In this document: positions 6,715-15,859 of the stretch, in pieces
How positions within the stretch are numbered: position 1 is the first letter of the stretch
Layout of the letters: the number at the start of each line of letters is the position of its first letter
Assembly (NCBI GenBank): GCA_947304185.1
Contig: CAMZAM010000018.1
Coordinates: 1 to 38,543, forward strand
Reading direction: 5' to 3'
DNA: 38,543 nucleotides
From: an uncultured Bacteroidales bacterium
Lineage (GTDB): Bacteria; Bacteroidota; Bacteroidia; Bacteroidales; F082
The notes under the pieces: model-generated
Seen by the model: the letters and a program-made list of their open reading frames with translations, nothing else
Told to the model about the DNA's origin: nothing
Database searches by the model: none
Program-made: the position numbers and the translations under genes

Positions 6715-8841
6715 ATGTCAATACTTAATAAATTATTAAGTGTTTTTAAATCGCAAAACGAAGAGCCTAAAGTTGTTACACCTGAAATAGCGTCTCTTTT
6801 AGATTTCAGAAAGCATTTGTTTTCTTTGGATGATACTGACCGTTATATTGCGAAATCTGATTACGGAGAAATGCGTGATAAATATGCCGCGACTTATACC
6901 TTTTTCGACAATGCATTGCGAGGCAACACACTGGAGTATTATTGTAAGAACAACGCTATCAACAAACGCGATGTAAAGTGTTTCCTTGCAGAATATAAAG
7001 ATTTATGCCTGGATCAAGAATCTGTAGTTATTTCGCAACATAATAAGGCTTATATATCACGTCATTTAAAAGAAGATAAAGACTATTTGGACAAGATTCT
7101 TTTACCTGTTGATTCAAAAATTAGATTGGATGAAGAGCAACGACGTGTTGTCTTGTCAGATGAGGATTATACATTAGTTATAGCAGGTGCAGGTGCTGGT
7201 AAAACAACGACTGTGTCGGCAAAAGTCAAATATCTTGTAGAGAAAAAAGGCATATCTCCTGAACAAATCTTGGTTATCTCCTTTACGAATAAAGCTGTCG
7301 GCGAATTACGCGATAAAATCAATAAAGATTTGGGCATTAATTGTCCTGTAACAACATTCCATAAAACAGGATATGCTATTCTGCGCCGCCAAGATGCCAA
7401 TCTTAAAACCATTGTTGACCAAGGTTTTATGTTTTATGTAATCAACAATTACCTCAAAAACAATATTCTTGAAAATCCGGAATTGGTTGATAAACTAATT
7501 CTGTTTTTTGGCAGTTATTTTGATGCACCTTATGAGGGTGATGATTTGAATGATTTCTTCAATTATATCAGTAAGGCAGACTTTTCAACAATACGTGGGA
7601 ATATTGATGAATATACCGAAAAGATTATCAACGAACGAACCGGGAAATGTATAACAATAGCGCGAGAAACATTGCGTTCTGCACAAGAAGTTCGTATCGC
7701 TAATTTTTTATATCTTAATGGCATAGATTATTCTTATGAAAAGCCATATCCATATAATATTCTGCGTTCATATAAACCTTACACACCTGATTTTACACTC
7801 ACACAAGGAGACATAGTTGTTTATTTGGAACATTTCGGAATCACACAAGACGGGAAGAATAATCGATATAAAAAGGAACAGTTAAATAAGTATAAACAGG
7901 AAGTCAATGATAAAGTCAAGTTACACAAAGAACATGGTACTGATTTGATTTATACTTTTTCAGGATATAACGACAATCGTGATTTGTTGGAACATTTGAG
8001 AGAAGAGCTATTGGAACATGGTTTTATCCTTAACCCACGCCCGTCTCAAGAAGTCTTTAAAAAGATAATAAATACCGAGGAAAACCGATATATTTCACGT
8101 TTGGTAAATCTTATCTGTACTTTTATTCAAAATTTTAAAACAAACGGCTATACGGTTGATGATTTTTCCCATTTTAAATCTTCTTCAAAAAATGAACGCA
8201 CAAAGTTGTTCCTCACAATTTGCGAACAATGTTATCATGAATACACAAAATGCCTCAAAGAGAAACAGGCAATTGACTTTGAGGATATGATAAATGACTC
8301 TGCATGTATTTTACAGGAAGAGGAGCAAAAAGGCGAAAAATTAGATTTCAAATACATTATAGTTGATGAGTATCAAGACATATCTCGCCAGCGTTTCAAT
8401 TTAACAAAAGAGCTTAGCAAATTGTGTGACGCTAAGATTATTGCGGTCGGCGATGATTGGCAATCTATATACGCTTATGCAGGATCTGATATAACGTTGT
8501 TTACTCATTTTAAGGAAACATTTGGATACGGTCAGGAACTACGAATAACAAAGACGTATCGTAACGCACAGGAAATAATAGACATCGCTGGCGGTTTTAT
8601 CCAGAAAAACACCTGTCAAATACAAAAAGCACTGATTTCTCCAAAGCATATAACAAATCCGGTTATTATCCAAACTTATACCGAGGAAGTTGACAGAAAG
8701 ATTACAGAAGGCAAGGGTGGTAAATACTATCTCGTCGGTGAAACTGTGGAAAAAATCATGAAAGAAATACTTGCCGAAAATCCAAAATCATCAATATTGT
8801 TACTCGGCAGATACGGATTTGATGGATATAATCTTACATAA
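6715..8841 (+). CDS. UvrD/Rep-family DNA helicase, first 708 codons of an interrupted gene
   Basis: Superfamily 1A 3'-5' DNA helicase, resembling helicase IV (HelD). Visible motifs are P-loop AGAGAGKTT at 157-165, FTNKAVGEL, Walker B DEYQD at 551-555, GDDWQSIYAYAGSD (motif III) and TYRN. A PD-(D/E)XK-like domain is inserted near residues 315-430: Glu325, PDF at 358-360 and YLEHFG around Glu372, with the usual catalytic lysine not obvious. Translation stops at a TAA at 8839-8841, before motifs V and VI, yet the same frame continues with both motifs to 9531. As read, the product lacks part of the ATPase site. The gene is visibly AT-richer than its neighbours and is bounded by related GC-rich elements, suggesting transfer. 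Confidence 0.85.
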   Translation: MSILNKLLSVFKSQNEEPKVVTPEIASLLDFRKHLFSLDDTDRYIAKSDYGEMRDKYAATYTFFDNALRGNTLEYYCKNNAINKRDVKCFLAEYKDLCLDQESVVISQHNKAYISRHLKEDKDYLDKILLPVDSKIRLDEEQRRVVLSDEDYTLVIAGAGAGKTTTVSAKVKYLVEKKGISPEQILVISFTNKAVGELRDKINKDLGINCPVTTFHKTGYAILRRQDANLKTIVDQGFMFYVINNYLKNNILENPELVDKLILFFGSYFDAPYEGDDLNDFFNYISKADFSTIRGNIDEYTEKIINERTGKCITIARETLRSAQEVRIANFLYLNGIDYSYEKPYPYNILRSYKPYTPDFTLTQGDIVVYLEHFGITQDGKNNRYKKEQLNKYKQEVNDKVKLHKEHGTDLIYTFSGYNDNRDLLEHLREELLEHGFILNPRPSQEVFKKIINTEENRYISRLVNLICTFIQNFKTNGYTVDDFSHFKSSSKNERTKLFLTICEQCYHEYTKCLKEKQAIDFEDMINDSACILQEEEQKGEKLDFKYIIVDEYQDISRQRFNLTKELSKLCDAKIIAVGDDWQSIYAYAGSDITLFTHFKETFGYGQELRITKTYRNAQEIIDIAGGFIQKNTCQIQKALISPKHITNPVIIQTYTEEVDRKITEGKGGKYYLVGETVEKIMKEILAENPKSSILLLGRYGFDGYNLT

Positions 8842-9531
8842 TCGGCTGATTTTGAATATTGGGAAAAGACAGGCAATGTAACATCAAAGACTTTTGCAGA
8901 CATAGAAATGGAGTTTATGACTGTTCATAGAGCCAAAGGTTTGGGATATGATAACGTAATCATAATCAATGCGATGGATTCAGTTTATGGTTTTCCTTCA
9001 AAGATAGAAGATGACCCTGTATTAAAATACGTTGTCAAAACTGACCATTCCATTGAATATGCAGAAGAACGTCGTTTGTTTTATGTTGCGTTAACACGTA
9101 CGAAGAATCGTGTTTATATCGTTACTCCACAACAACGCCCTTCTGAATTTGTACGTGAATTGCTTACGGACTATCCTAATGTGGTTTTAAGAGGTCAATT
9201 AGATAAGCAACAAAATACTATCACCAATATCAAGCATTGTCCTGTTTGTGGTTATCCATTACAACAACGTTATAAAAAAGCTTATGGGTTAAAGCTATGG
9301 ATTTGTTCAAATGAGCCGGAGATTTGTGATTTTATGACAAATGATTTGAGGGGTTATGATATGTCAATTATCAAATGTGACCAATGCCGGGACGGCTATT
9401 TGATTGTTAAAGAAGGCAAACCTGGGAAAAATGGTGAGAAGAACTCATTTTTGGGATGTACTAATTATACTGATGATAACAAGGGTTGTAATCGCATGAT
9501 GAGTTACAAAGAATATAAGAAAATCATATAG
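8842..9531 (+). pseudogene. C-terminal part of the UvrD-like helicase after the in-frame TAA
   Basis: Same frame as the preceding segment, separated by one stop codon only; no base is gained or lost. It carries motif V (TVHRAKGLGYDNVII), motif VI (VALTRTKNRVYIVTP) and a cysteine-rich tail. The tail has CPVCGYPL with a later CSNEPEIC, then CDQCRDGY with GCTNYTDDNKGC, resembling two topoisomerase-type zinc ribbons. The first in-frame ATG (8908) lies just before motif V, so a separate functional protein is unlikely. The intact gene would encode about 938 residues. Good codon quality throughout suggests a recent mutation or a single sequencing or assembly error. Confidence 0.8.
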
Positions 9532-9533
9532 GC

Positions 9534-9606
9534 TGTCATGGCTTCGTCCCCAGGTCGCTTCGCGATGGGTGGGCCTGGCCCGAATCGCGGGGCAGCGATG
9601 GCTTTA
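9534..9606. repeat. GC-rich intergenic element, right side of helicase island
   Basis: GTCATGGCTTCGTCCCC (9535-9551) nearly repeats, inverted, the end of the left element. GGCCCGAATCGCGG (9577-9590) repeats its start directly with one difference. Between them a nested hairpin is possible: CCAGG (9550-9554) with CCTGG (9574-9578), enclosing TCGC-TTC-GCGA (9555-9565). Confidence 0.6.
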
Positions 9607-9744
9607 ATTGTTAAAATTTTTTAACACATAATTCTTTTTTCTGCAAGTTGTGTTAAATCTTTTTTACAATTGATTTTCTTCGGAAAATTTGCTATAATTT
9701 TGCAAATAAAAAACATTTTCCTTGCATATATAACAAAAATGTTA

Positions 9745-9752
9745 TATCTTTG
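9745..9752 (+). promoter_or_regulatory. TATCTTTG -7 box for the hicB-like gene
   Basis: The box ends seven bases before the ATG at 9760. The transcript should therefore start at or within a few bases of the start codon, that is, almost leaderless. Confidence 0.75.
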
Positions 9753-9759
9753 CGGCATT

Positions 9760-10167
9760 ATGAAAAAAGTTATCGCATTAATCGAAAAAGGTGAGGACGG
9801 ATTGTTCGGAGTGCACGCTCCAGAATTGAAAAACGTCATCATCGGAAGTGGCGAAACCGTTGAAGAAGCCAAAAAAGACTTCCTCGAAGGCTATCAGGAG
9901 ATGGTTGATACCTATATCGACGACGGATTACAAGTTCCTGAAGAGCTGAAAGACATTGAATTTGATTACAGATATGATATATCGGCGTTTTACAATGCAC
10001 ATCCTTATCTTAATGTCAGCAAATTAGCGAAACGACTCAATATCAATTCATCGCTGATGCGCCAATACAAGCAGGGACAATACATTTCGGAAGAACAGGT
10101 GCTTCGTATTCAAGACGGCATCAGGTCGGTCGGTCAGGAATTGTCTTCAGTAACATTGGTTAAGTAA
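9760..10167 (+). CDS. hicB: HicB-like protein with C-terminal helix-turn-helix (solitary)
   Basis: The N-terminal 70 residues match the HicB antitoxin fold: MKKVIALIEKGEDGLFGVHAPE, then GSGETVEEAKKDFLEGYQEMVD. Residues about 75-130 form a DNA-binding helix-turn-helix (VSKLAKRLNINSSLMRQYKQG). HicB proteins normally neutralise the mRNase HicA and repress their own operon. No HicA-sized gene lies on either side: upstream is noncoding and downstream is the BatA-type gene, six bases away. It may be an orphan regulator rather than half of a toxin pair. The start at 9760 was chosen over in-frame 9670 because the promoter box lies between them. Length is 135 residues. Confidence 0.8.
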   Translation: MKKVIALIEKGEDGLFGVHAPELKNVIIGSGETVEEAKKDFLEGYQEMVDTYIDDGLQVPEELKDIEFDYRYDISAFYNAHPYLNVSKLAKRLNINSSLMRQYKQGQYISEEQVLRIQDGIRSVGQELSSVTLVK

Positions 10168-10173
10168 AAACCT

Positions 10174-12180
10174 ATGAGTTTCCTTTATCCCAATATGCTC
10201 TGGTGGTTATTTGCGTTGGCAATCCCAATCATCATTCACCTTTTTAACTTCAGAAGGCATAAAATAGTGTATTTCAGCAACACGGCCACGCTGAAGACGA
10301 TAGAGCAGGAGAACGCCAAGACGAAGAAGCTTAAATACATTATCGCATTGATAATGAGGATGTTATTCATTGTCGGACTGGTTTTTGCTTTCGCATATCC
10401 CTACAACCCCGAGCAGAAACTAAAGACCGACGATGCCGACAATCTGGTGGCAGTTTATGTCGACAACTCGATGTCGATGCATAGCCAGTCGTCGGAGATT
10501 TCTCTTATCGAAGATGCGAGATCATCAGCACGCGCTTTAGTCAGCAATATCAGCCCTTCGCAGAGGTTCGTGCTGCTCACCAACAGCCGTCAGCTCGACA
10601 ACGAATACCCTATGAACCAGGACGAGATGCTGATGAGTATAGATGCTATGCAGACAGAAGCTTCTCCGCTGACGTTCAATAACTTATACGAGAATCTGCA
10701 GATGATAATGAAGCGCAACGGCTTCAAATCGGCTTCATTGTTCATGTATTCCGACTTCCAAGAAAACATGATGAACATGGACGGCATTGTCGCTGACTCG
10801 GCAATCCAAATCGTAGCGATGCCGTTAAAGTCTGATTATCAACAGAATATCTACATCGATACAGTCTGGCTGTCATCGCCAATCCTGCAAAAAGAGCTCG
10901 CCAACGAAATCAACGTGCGCGTCGTCAACGAGAGCGGGAAGGAGATAAAAGGCCTCCCCGTGAATTTCGAGATAGATGGTAAGTCAGTGGCATTCAATAC
11001 GATAGATGTCCCGTCAAACAGCAAAAACGAGGTCGCGATGCAATTTGTATTGAACGAACCAGGCGAAAAAACGGCCGCAGTTTCAATCAACGATTACCCA
11101 ATCACTTTCGATGATACGTATAATCTCGTCATGAGCGTCCGCCCAATCATCAAAATCGTGGAATTATCAGCCAGTACTGGCGATTTGGCAATTCAAGCAT
11201 TATTTGGGAACGACTCATTGTTCGATTTTCATATCATGAATCCTTATCGCATCGACCAGCAATATCTCTCTGATTGTCAAATGGTTATCGTTGATGGCGA
11301 CGCTAATGTTAACGAAACGATGTGGCAAACCATCACCGACTTTGCCAACGACGGCGGCAGTGTGGTGGTGTTTCCGCCAGAAAGTTCCGAGAGCTCTTAC
11401 AACTCCGAGTTTTCTAATGATACTTTGTCAATTAGCACCATCTCATCCCACCACGAATTCTTCTCCGACATCTTCGTCAACATCCCCGACAATGCCGACC
11501 TTCCAAAGGTTTACAAGCATGCTCAAATAGATAAAAAACAATTTTCTAACACATTAACACTCATATCTTTACAGAATGCCACTTCATTCTTTACTTTAAG
11601 TAAAATCGGGAGTGGAAATGTCTACAGTTTTGCGTCACAATTAGGCAAAGAATGGACCAATTTTGCCGACAATTCGCTGTTCGTTCCGATCATGTTTAAG
11701 ATTGCAATGTTGGGTGGCCAGATGAGTCGTCTGTCGTACACATTGGGTGTTGACAAGGACATAACAATTAACGATTTGACAGCATTTTCAGAAGGGGATG
11801 TCCGTATTCGTGACGTCCAAGGCAATTTCGAGATGATTCCGATGGTAGAGATGCGCAATAATCGAGCGCTGATAAGGCTTTACGACGAATTGCCGGGTGC
11901 CGGATTCTACACAATAAACAAAGGCGATGATGTCATCGAAACGACAGCCTGGAACGACAATCGCAAAGAGTCGAAAATGAAGTTTTTGGATAGGGAAGAA
12001 GTCGATAAAATATTGAAAGACAATGGATTAAACGTTCTCGCAGTGATGAAAGCCGATGAGATCCATTCCAACGACGTGATGGAGATGATGGTGCGCCGCT
12101 CAATGATGTGGAAATGGTTCATCATTTTATCGTTGATATCTTTGTTGATAGAAATTTTGGTTTTGCGGTTTTGGAAATAA
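10174..12180 (+). CDS. BatA-domain / von Willebrand A-like membrane protein
   Basis: 668-residue inner-membrane protein. The N-terminus has the BatA double transmembrane segment characteristic of Bacteroidota: residues about 8-24 (MLWWLFALAIPIIIHLF) and 54-75, joined by a basic cytoplasmic loop. A vWA-like domain follows with an intact metal-binding DxSxS at Asp97, Ser99 and Ser101. A middle region with VDGDANVNETMWQTITDF resembles the glutamine-amidotransferase-like fold often attached to such proteins. A last transmembrane helix lies at about 645-665. The function of this single-gene version is unknown; Bat proteins have been linked to stress tolerance. It begins six bases after hicB, so it is likely co-transcribed, perhaps by chance. 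Confidence 0.85.
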   Translation: MSFLYPNMLWWLFALAIPIIIHLFNFRRHKIVYFSNTATLKTIEQENAKTKKLKYIIALIMRMLFIVGLVFAFAYPYNPEQKLKTDDADNLVAVYVDNSMSMHSQSSEISLIEDARSSARALVSNISPSQRFVLLTNSRQLDNEYPMNQDEMLMSIDAMQTEASPLTFNNLYENLQMIMKRNGFKSASLFMYSDFQENMMNMDGIVADSAIQIVAMPLKSDYQQNIYIDTVWLSSPILQKELANEINVRVVNESGKEIKGLPVNFEIDGKSVAFNTIDVPSNSKNEVAMQFVLNEPGEKTAAVSINDYPITFDDTYNLVMSVRPIIKIVELSASTGDLAIQALFGNDSLFDFHIMNPYRIDQQYLSDCQMVIVDGDANVNETMWQTITDFANDGGSVVVFPPESSESSYNSEFSNDTLSISTISSHHEFFSDIFVNIPDNADLPKVYKHAQIDKKQFSNTLTLISLQNATSFFTLSKIGSGNVYSFASQLGKEWTNFADNSLFVPIMFKIAMLGGQMSRLSYTLGVDKDITINDLTAFSEGDVRIRDVQGNFEMIPMVEMRNNRALIRLYDELPGAGFYTINKGDDVIETTAWNDNRKESKMKFLDREEVDKILKDNGLNVLAVMKADEIHSNDVMEMMVRRSMMWKWFIILSLISLLIEILVLRFWK

Positions 12181-12190
12181 GAAAATTTTG

Positions 12191-12198
12191 TAATTTTG
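12191..12198 (+). promoter_or_regulatory. TAATTTTG -7 box for parC
   Basis: TAATTTTGTGC lies 28 bases before the parC ATG and just after the stop of the BatA-type gene. Confidence 0.65.
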
Positions 12199-12226
12199 TG
12201 CGAATATATTGAAAACTTTACGATAG

Positions 12227-15046
12227 ATGGCAGATTTTGACGACGAAAATATTGATAATCAGGAACTTGAAGAAATAAATGAGATCGGTGACGATGTCAC
12301 GCAAGTGCTTGACGGCTTTGATCCAACCGAGGAGGAAGAGTCGGGAATGCTTGTGCAATCGGGCGATGGCTACCGTATCGTACCGTTGAAGGGCATGTTC
12401 GAGAACTGGTTTCTCGACTATTCTTCATACGTCATCCTCGACCGTGCTGTGCCTGAGATCGACGATGGTTTGAAGCCGGTACAACGCCGTATCCTGCATT
12501 CCATGAAGGAGATCGACGACGGTCGCTACAACAAGGTGGCAAATATCGTGGGTAACACCATGAAATATCACCCTCACGGCGACGCTTCAATCGGTGATGC
12601 ACTTGTGAATCTGGGTCAGAAAGACCTCCTCATCGACTGCCAAGGTAACTGGGGTAATATCCTCACCGGCGACGGCGCGGCGGCTCCACGTTATATCGAG
12701 GCTCGTCTGTCGAAATTCGCTCTCGACGTGGTTTTCAACCCGAAAACGACGGATTGGACGTTCTCATACGATGGCCGTAACAAAGAGCCTATCTCACTGC
12801 CGATAAAGTTCCCGTTGCTGCTTTTCCAAGGCGCCATGGGCATCGCAGTGGGCTTGAAATCGGAGATTCTGCCGCATAACTTCAATGAACTCATCGACGC
12901 ATCGATAGCTTACCTCAAAGATGAGCCTTTTGAGCTCTATCCAGACTTCCAAACTGGCGGTCTCATTGACGTTCGCGGCTACAACGATGGCGGTCGCGGC
13001 TCAAGGGTACAGGTGAGGGCAAGAATTTCTCAACTCGATAAAAAGACATTGGTAATCACTGAGATACCTTACGGAACGACAACCGAAACGTTGATCCAGT
13101 CAATCACTCAGGCAGGCGAGAAGGGTAAGATCAAGATTCGTCGCGTTGATGATAACACCTCGAAAAATGCTGAAATCGTCATTCATCTGGCTCCTGGCGT
13201 GTCACCCGACCAGACAATCGACGCATTATATGCCTTCACGAAGTGCCAAGTTAAACTGAACAGCCTGTGCACATGCGTTATCCACAACGATAAACCTGAA
13301 TTTACGACTGTTTCAGCCATTTTAAGGCACAATACCGACCATACTCTCGATTTGTTGAGTTGGGAACTTCAAAATACTCTCGAGGAGCTTGAAGGTCAAT
13401 GGCATTGGATCTCTCTCGAGAAGATTTTCTTCGAAAAACGCATCTATAAGATCTTGGAAAAAGACGCTCCGAGTTTTGACGCACAAGTTGATGCCATCGA
13501 GAAGGCGTTCGACCCGTATCGTGAACAGCTTAAGAAGGAGATAACTCGCGATGACGTGCTCAAGCTTTGCGAGAAACCGGTCCGTAAGATCTCTAAATTC
13601 GATATCAAAAAGGCTGAGGATCAATTACTTGACATCGAGAAACAGATTGAGCAGGTGAAATACGACCTCGATCATATCGTGGAGTACACCATCCATTATT
13701 TCGAGGAGATGAAGCGTAAATACGGCAAGGGTCGTGAGCGTAAGACCGAGATCCGTAACTTCGACAACATCTCTGCAGTGGCAGTGGCGGCTAACAACGA
13801 GAAACTGTACGTCAACAAGGAAGAAGGCTTTATCTGCACCAGTGCAGGCCTCAAGAAAGAACAGAACAAAGACGCATACGGTTATGTCTGCGACTGTGCC
13901 GATATCGACGACGTCATCGTATTCCGCGAAAACGGCACGTTCTCAGTGGTCAAGCTGCAGCCTAAGCTGTTTGTCGGACCAGAGAAGATTATCTACGCCA
14001 ACATCTATCATAAAGGCGACAAACGCACGATTTACAACATGGCTTATCGTAACGGAAAGCCTGGAAATCCTTATTATGTCAAACGTTTCTACGTCGACGG
14101 CATCACTCACGATAGGATATATGACCTTACCATGGGCGAGCCGGGCTCGAAGGTGGCGTATTTCTCAGCAAATCCTAACGGTGAGGCAGAAGTTATCAAG
14201 GTGATGTTGCGTCCCGCCCCGAAGCTCAAGAAGCTATCGTTCGACTACGATTTCGCTACTTTGGACATCAAAGGACGTGCAAGCCGTGGTAACAAGCTCA
14301 CAAATCACCCCGTAAACCGCATTTTTAAGCGCGAGGAGGGCGTTTCAACCCTGTCGGCACGTGAGATATGGTACGATGACACTGTGAAGCGTCTGAACGC
14401 CGATGGACGCGGTGTTTCGATTGGCAGATATTCGGGCAACGACAGAATCATGCAGATTCACGCCAACGGCGAGTTCCGTCTCACGAACTTCGACCTTTCG
14501 ACGCACTTCGACGACGATATGACGATGATTTTCAAGTTCGAACCTGAGACTATTTTTACCGTTTTGTATATCGAAGCCGAGACTAAGTTGATGTATATCA
14601 AGAGGTTTACTGTTGAAGAAGATACTCCTTTGAACAAACGAATCTCGTTCATCGGCGAAGGTGAGGATGCTAAACTGATCGCCGTCAACATGGATGTGTT
14701 GCCGAGACTGTTGCTGAAATTCAACGACGGCGTGAGCGGCAAACACTTTGATGATGAGGAAGTTAACGTCGACGAATACATAGGCGTGAAGAGCTACAAA
14801 GCCAAAGGTAAACGCCTCTCAGTGCACGACGTGAACTACTATGAGTTCCTGGAACCGTTCGAAGTTCCTGAGCCTCCTGCGGAAGAAGAGCCCGAGCCAG
14901 CAGAAGAATCAGCAGAAAGCGCTGAGAACTCTGAAGACACGGAAGAACCAGTAAAATCTGAGGCTCCCGAGAACTCCACAACCGAGCCTTCAGCCCCAGA
15001 GAACGACCCTGACGACAATAAAGACGGTCAGTTGACGTTATTCTAA
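12227..15046 (+). CDS. parC: DNA topoisomerase IV subunit A (Bacteroidota type)
   Basis: Type IIA topoisomerase breakage-reunion subunit, which decatenates daughter chromosomes together with ParE. The product has 939 residues. The core shows LDRAVPEIDDGLKPVQRRIL (71-90), YHPHGD at 114-119 and the catalytic tyrosine Tyr156 in AAPRYIEARLS. A long coiled segment at about 410-490 and a C-terminal wrapping domain follow, then an acidic, proline-rich tail from about residue 880. The last residues, GQLTLF, fit the QLxLF consensus for sliding-clamp binding. The long N-terminal acidic extension (residues 1-40) is common in this phylum. ParE is not adjacent; topoisomerase IV is preferred over gyrase because of the short, divergent C-terminal domain without a clear GyrA box. 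Confidence 0.93.
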   Translation: MADFDDENIDNQELEEINEIGDDVTQVLDGFDPTEEEESGMLVQSGDGYRIVPLKGMFENWFLDYSSYVILDRAVPEIDDGLKPVQRRILHSMKEIDDGRYNKVANIVGNTMKYHPHGDASIGDALVNLGQKDLLIDCQGNWGNILTGDGAAAPRYIEARLSKFALDVVFNPKTTDWTFSYDGRNKEPISLPIKFPLLLFQGAMGIAVGLKSEILPHNFNELIDASIAYLKDEPFELYPDFQTGGLIDVRGYNDGGRGSRVQVRARISQLDKKTLVITEIPYGTTTETLIQSITQAGEKGKIKIRRVDDNTSKNAEIVIHLAPGVSPDQTIDALYAFTKCQVKLNSLCTCVIHNDKPEFTTVSAILRHNTDHTLDLLSWELQNTLEELEGQWHWISLEKIFFEKRIYKILEKDAPSFDAQVDAIEKAFDPYREQLKKEITRDDVLKLCEKPVRKISKFDIKKAEDQLLDIEKQIEQVKYDLDHIVEYTIHYFEEMKRKYGKGRERKTEIRNFDNISAVAVAANNEKLYVNKEEGFICTSAGLKKEQNKDAYGYVCDCADIDDVIVFRENGTFSVVKLQPKLFVGPEKIIYANIYHKGDKRTIYNMAYRNGKPGNPYYVKRFYVDGITHDRIYDLTMGEPGSKVAYFSANPNGEAEVIKVMLRPAPKLKKLSFDYDFATLDIKGRASRGNKLTNHPVNRIFKREEGVSTLSAREIWYDDTVKRLNADGRGVSIGRYSGNDRIMQIHANGEFRLTNFDLSTHFDDDMTMIFKFEPETIFTVLYIEAETKLMYIKRFTVEEDTPLNKRISFIGEGEDAKLIAVNMDVLPRLLLKFNDGVSGKHFDDEEVNVDEYIGVKSYKAKGKRLSVHDVNYYEFLEPFEVPEPPAEEEPEPAEESAESAENSEDTEEPVKSEAPENSTTEPSAPENDPDDNKDGQLTLF

Positions 15047-15049
15047 TTG

Positions 15050-15859
15050 ATGAGGAAGTACATTCTGATATTAACCGCTGCAGTTTTGCTGCTGCTGTCG
15101 TGCTCAGAACAGCAGGGTGTCGCACGTCGTTTTGTGAAAAATAACCGCAAGACCGTTGTGGCGTTGTATCTTCCTGAGAGACTGGCGAAACGCAACCTTC
15201 GCAATGATTCCATCCCTGCAGAATTGGCCGATTCATCGCTCCAAACACAGATAGCATACCTTGAAAAACAAGTTAAAGTAATAGATAAAGTAAACGATGA
15301 TAAGTTTCTGGATGTCATTTATTTATCGATGAAAGAAACTTTAAAAGATTACGGTCTGAAAGTGGAGTATTGGGAGACAGAGACATCGCGTCCTGACTCA
15401 ACACATTGGGTGATAGAGATACCTCAGATCGAGGTAATTGAGGTGTGTGAGCCGCAGCAGTTTTGCGACTGGGTTGGGGAGCATCGTATATGTCTTGATG
15501 TGCCCGTCGACTTGGTGAATGTAGCCGTTTGGTTTAATCTGGCTAACGACACGACTGTCGTGACGACATTCACTGAACAGAACTACTATAACGACACAGA
15601 TGTGACGTTTGACATTGATTATCAGAACAATAAGGTTGTTTCGAAGATTTATTGCGACACGATTAATATTGAAGGTTTTTATAAGTTTGCCTCTATTTTA
15701 GGCCGTCTCTACGCCGGCTATTGCTACGATTTCATGATGAACAAATACATTGATAATCATGAAGTTGGCGCAATCGACACAATAAATCGCTACCGCTACG
15801 ACCCATACGAACGCTATTTCTACAGAACTGATCGGGATTATCTGATAGAGATAAAATGA
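15050..15859 (+). CDS. Predicted lipoprotein of unknown function
   Basis: Secreted lipoprotein by its N-terminus: MRKYILILTAAVLLLLSC has a basic start, a hydrophobic core and a lipobox LLSC with Cys18. The rest of the 269 residues is mixed alpha/beta and rich in Asp, Thr and Val. It contains no motif I recognise. It lies four bases after parC and overlaps the next gene by the four bases ATGA, so the three may form an operon. A TTG at 15047 would also be possible, but the ATG at 15050 gives a normal signal peptide. Confidence 0.8.
   Translation: MRKYILILTAAVLLLLSCSEQQGVARRFVKNNRKTVVALYLPERLAKRNLRNDSIPAELADSSLQTQIAYLEKQVKVIDKVNDDKFLDVIYLSMKETLKDYGLKVEYWETETSRPDSTHWVIEIPQIEVIEVCEPQQFCDWVGEHRICLDVPVDLVNVAVWFNLANDTTVVTTFTEQNYYNDTDVTFDIDYQNNKVVSKIYCDTINIEGFYKFASILGRLYAGYCYDFMMNKYIDNHEVGAIDTINRYRYDPYERYFYRTDRDYLIEIK

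Noticed and set aside
8839..8841. Programmed readthrough or stop-codon reassignment at TAA
   Set aside because: TAA ends many normal genes in the window, and no selenocysteine- or pyrrolysine-type signal applies to TAA.
9532..9759. A HicA toxin gene upstream of the HicB-like gene
   Set aside because: The interval is noncoding GC-rich repeat and promoter sequence; no frame of HicA size is open.
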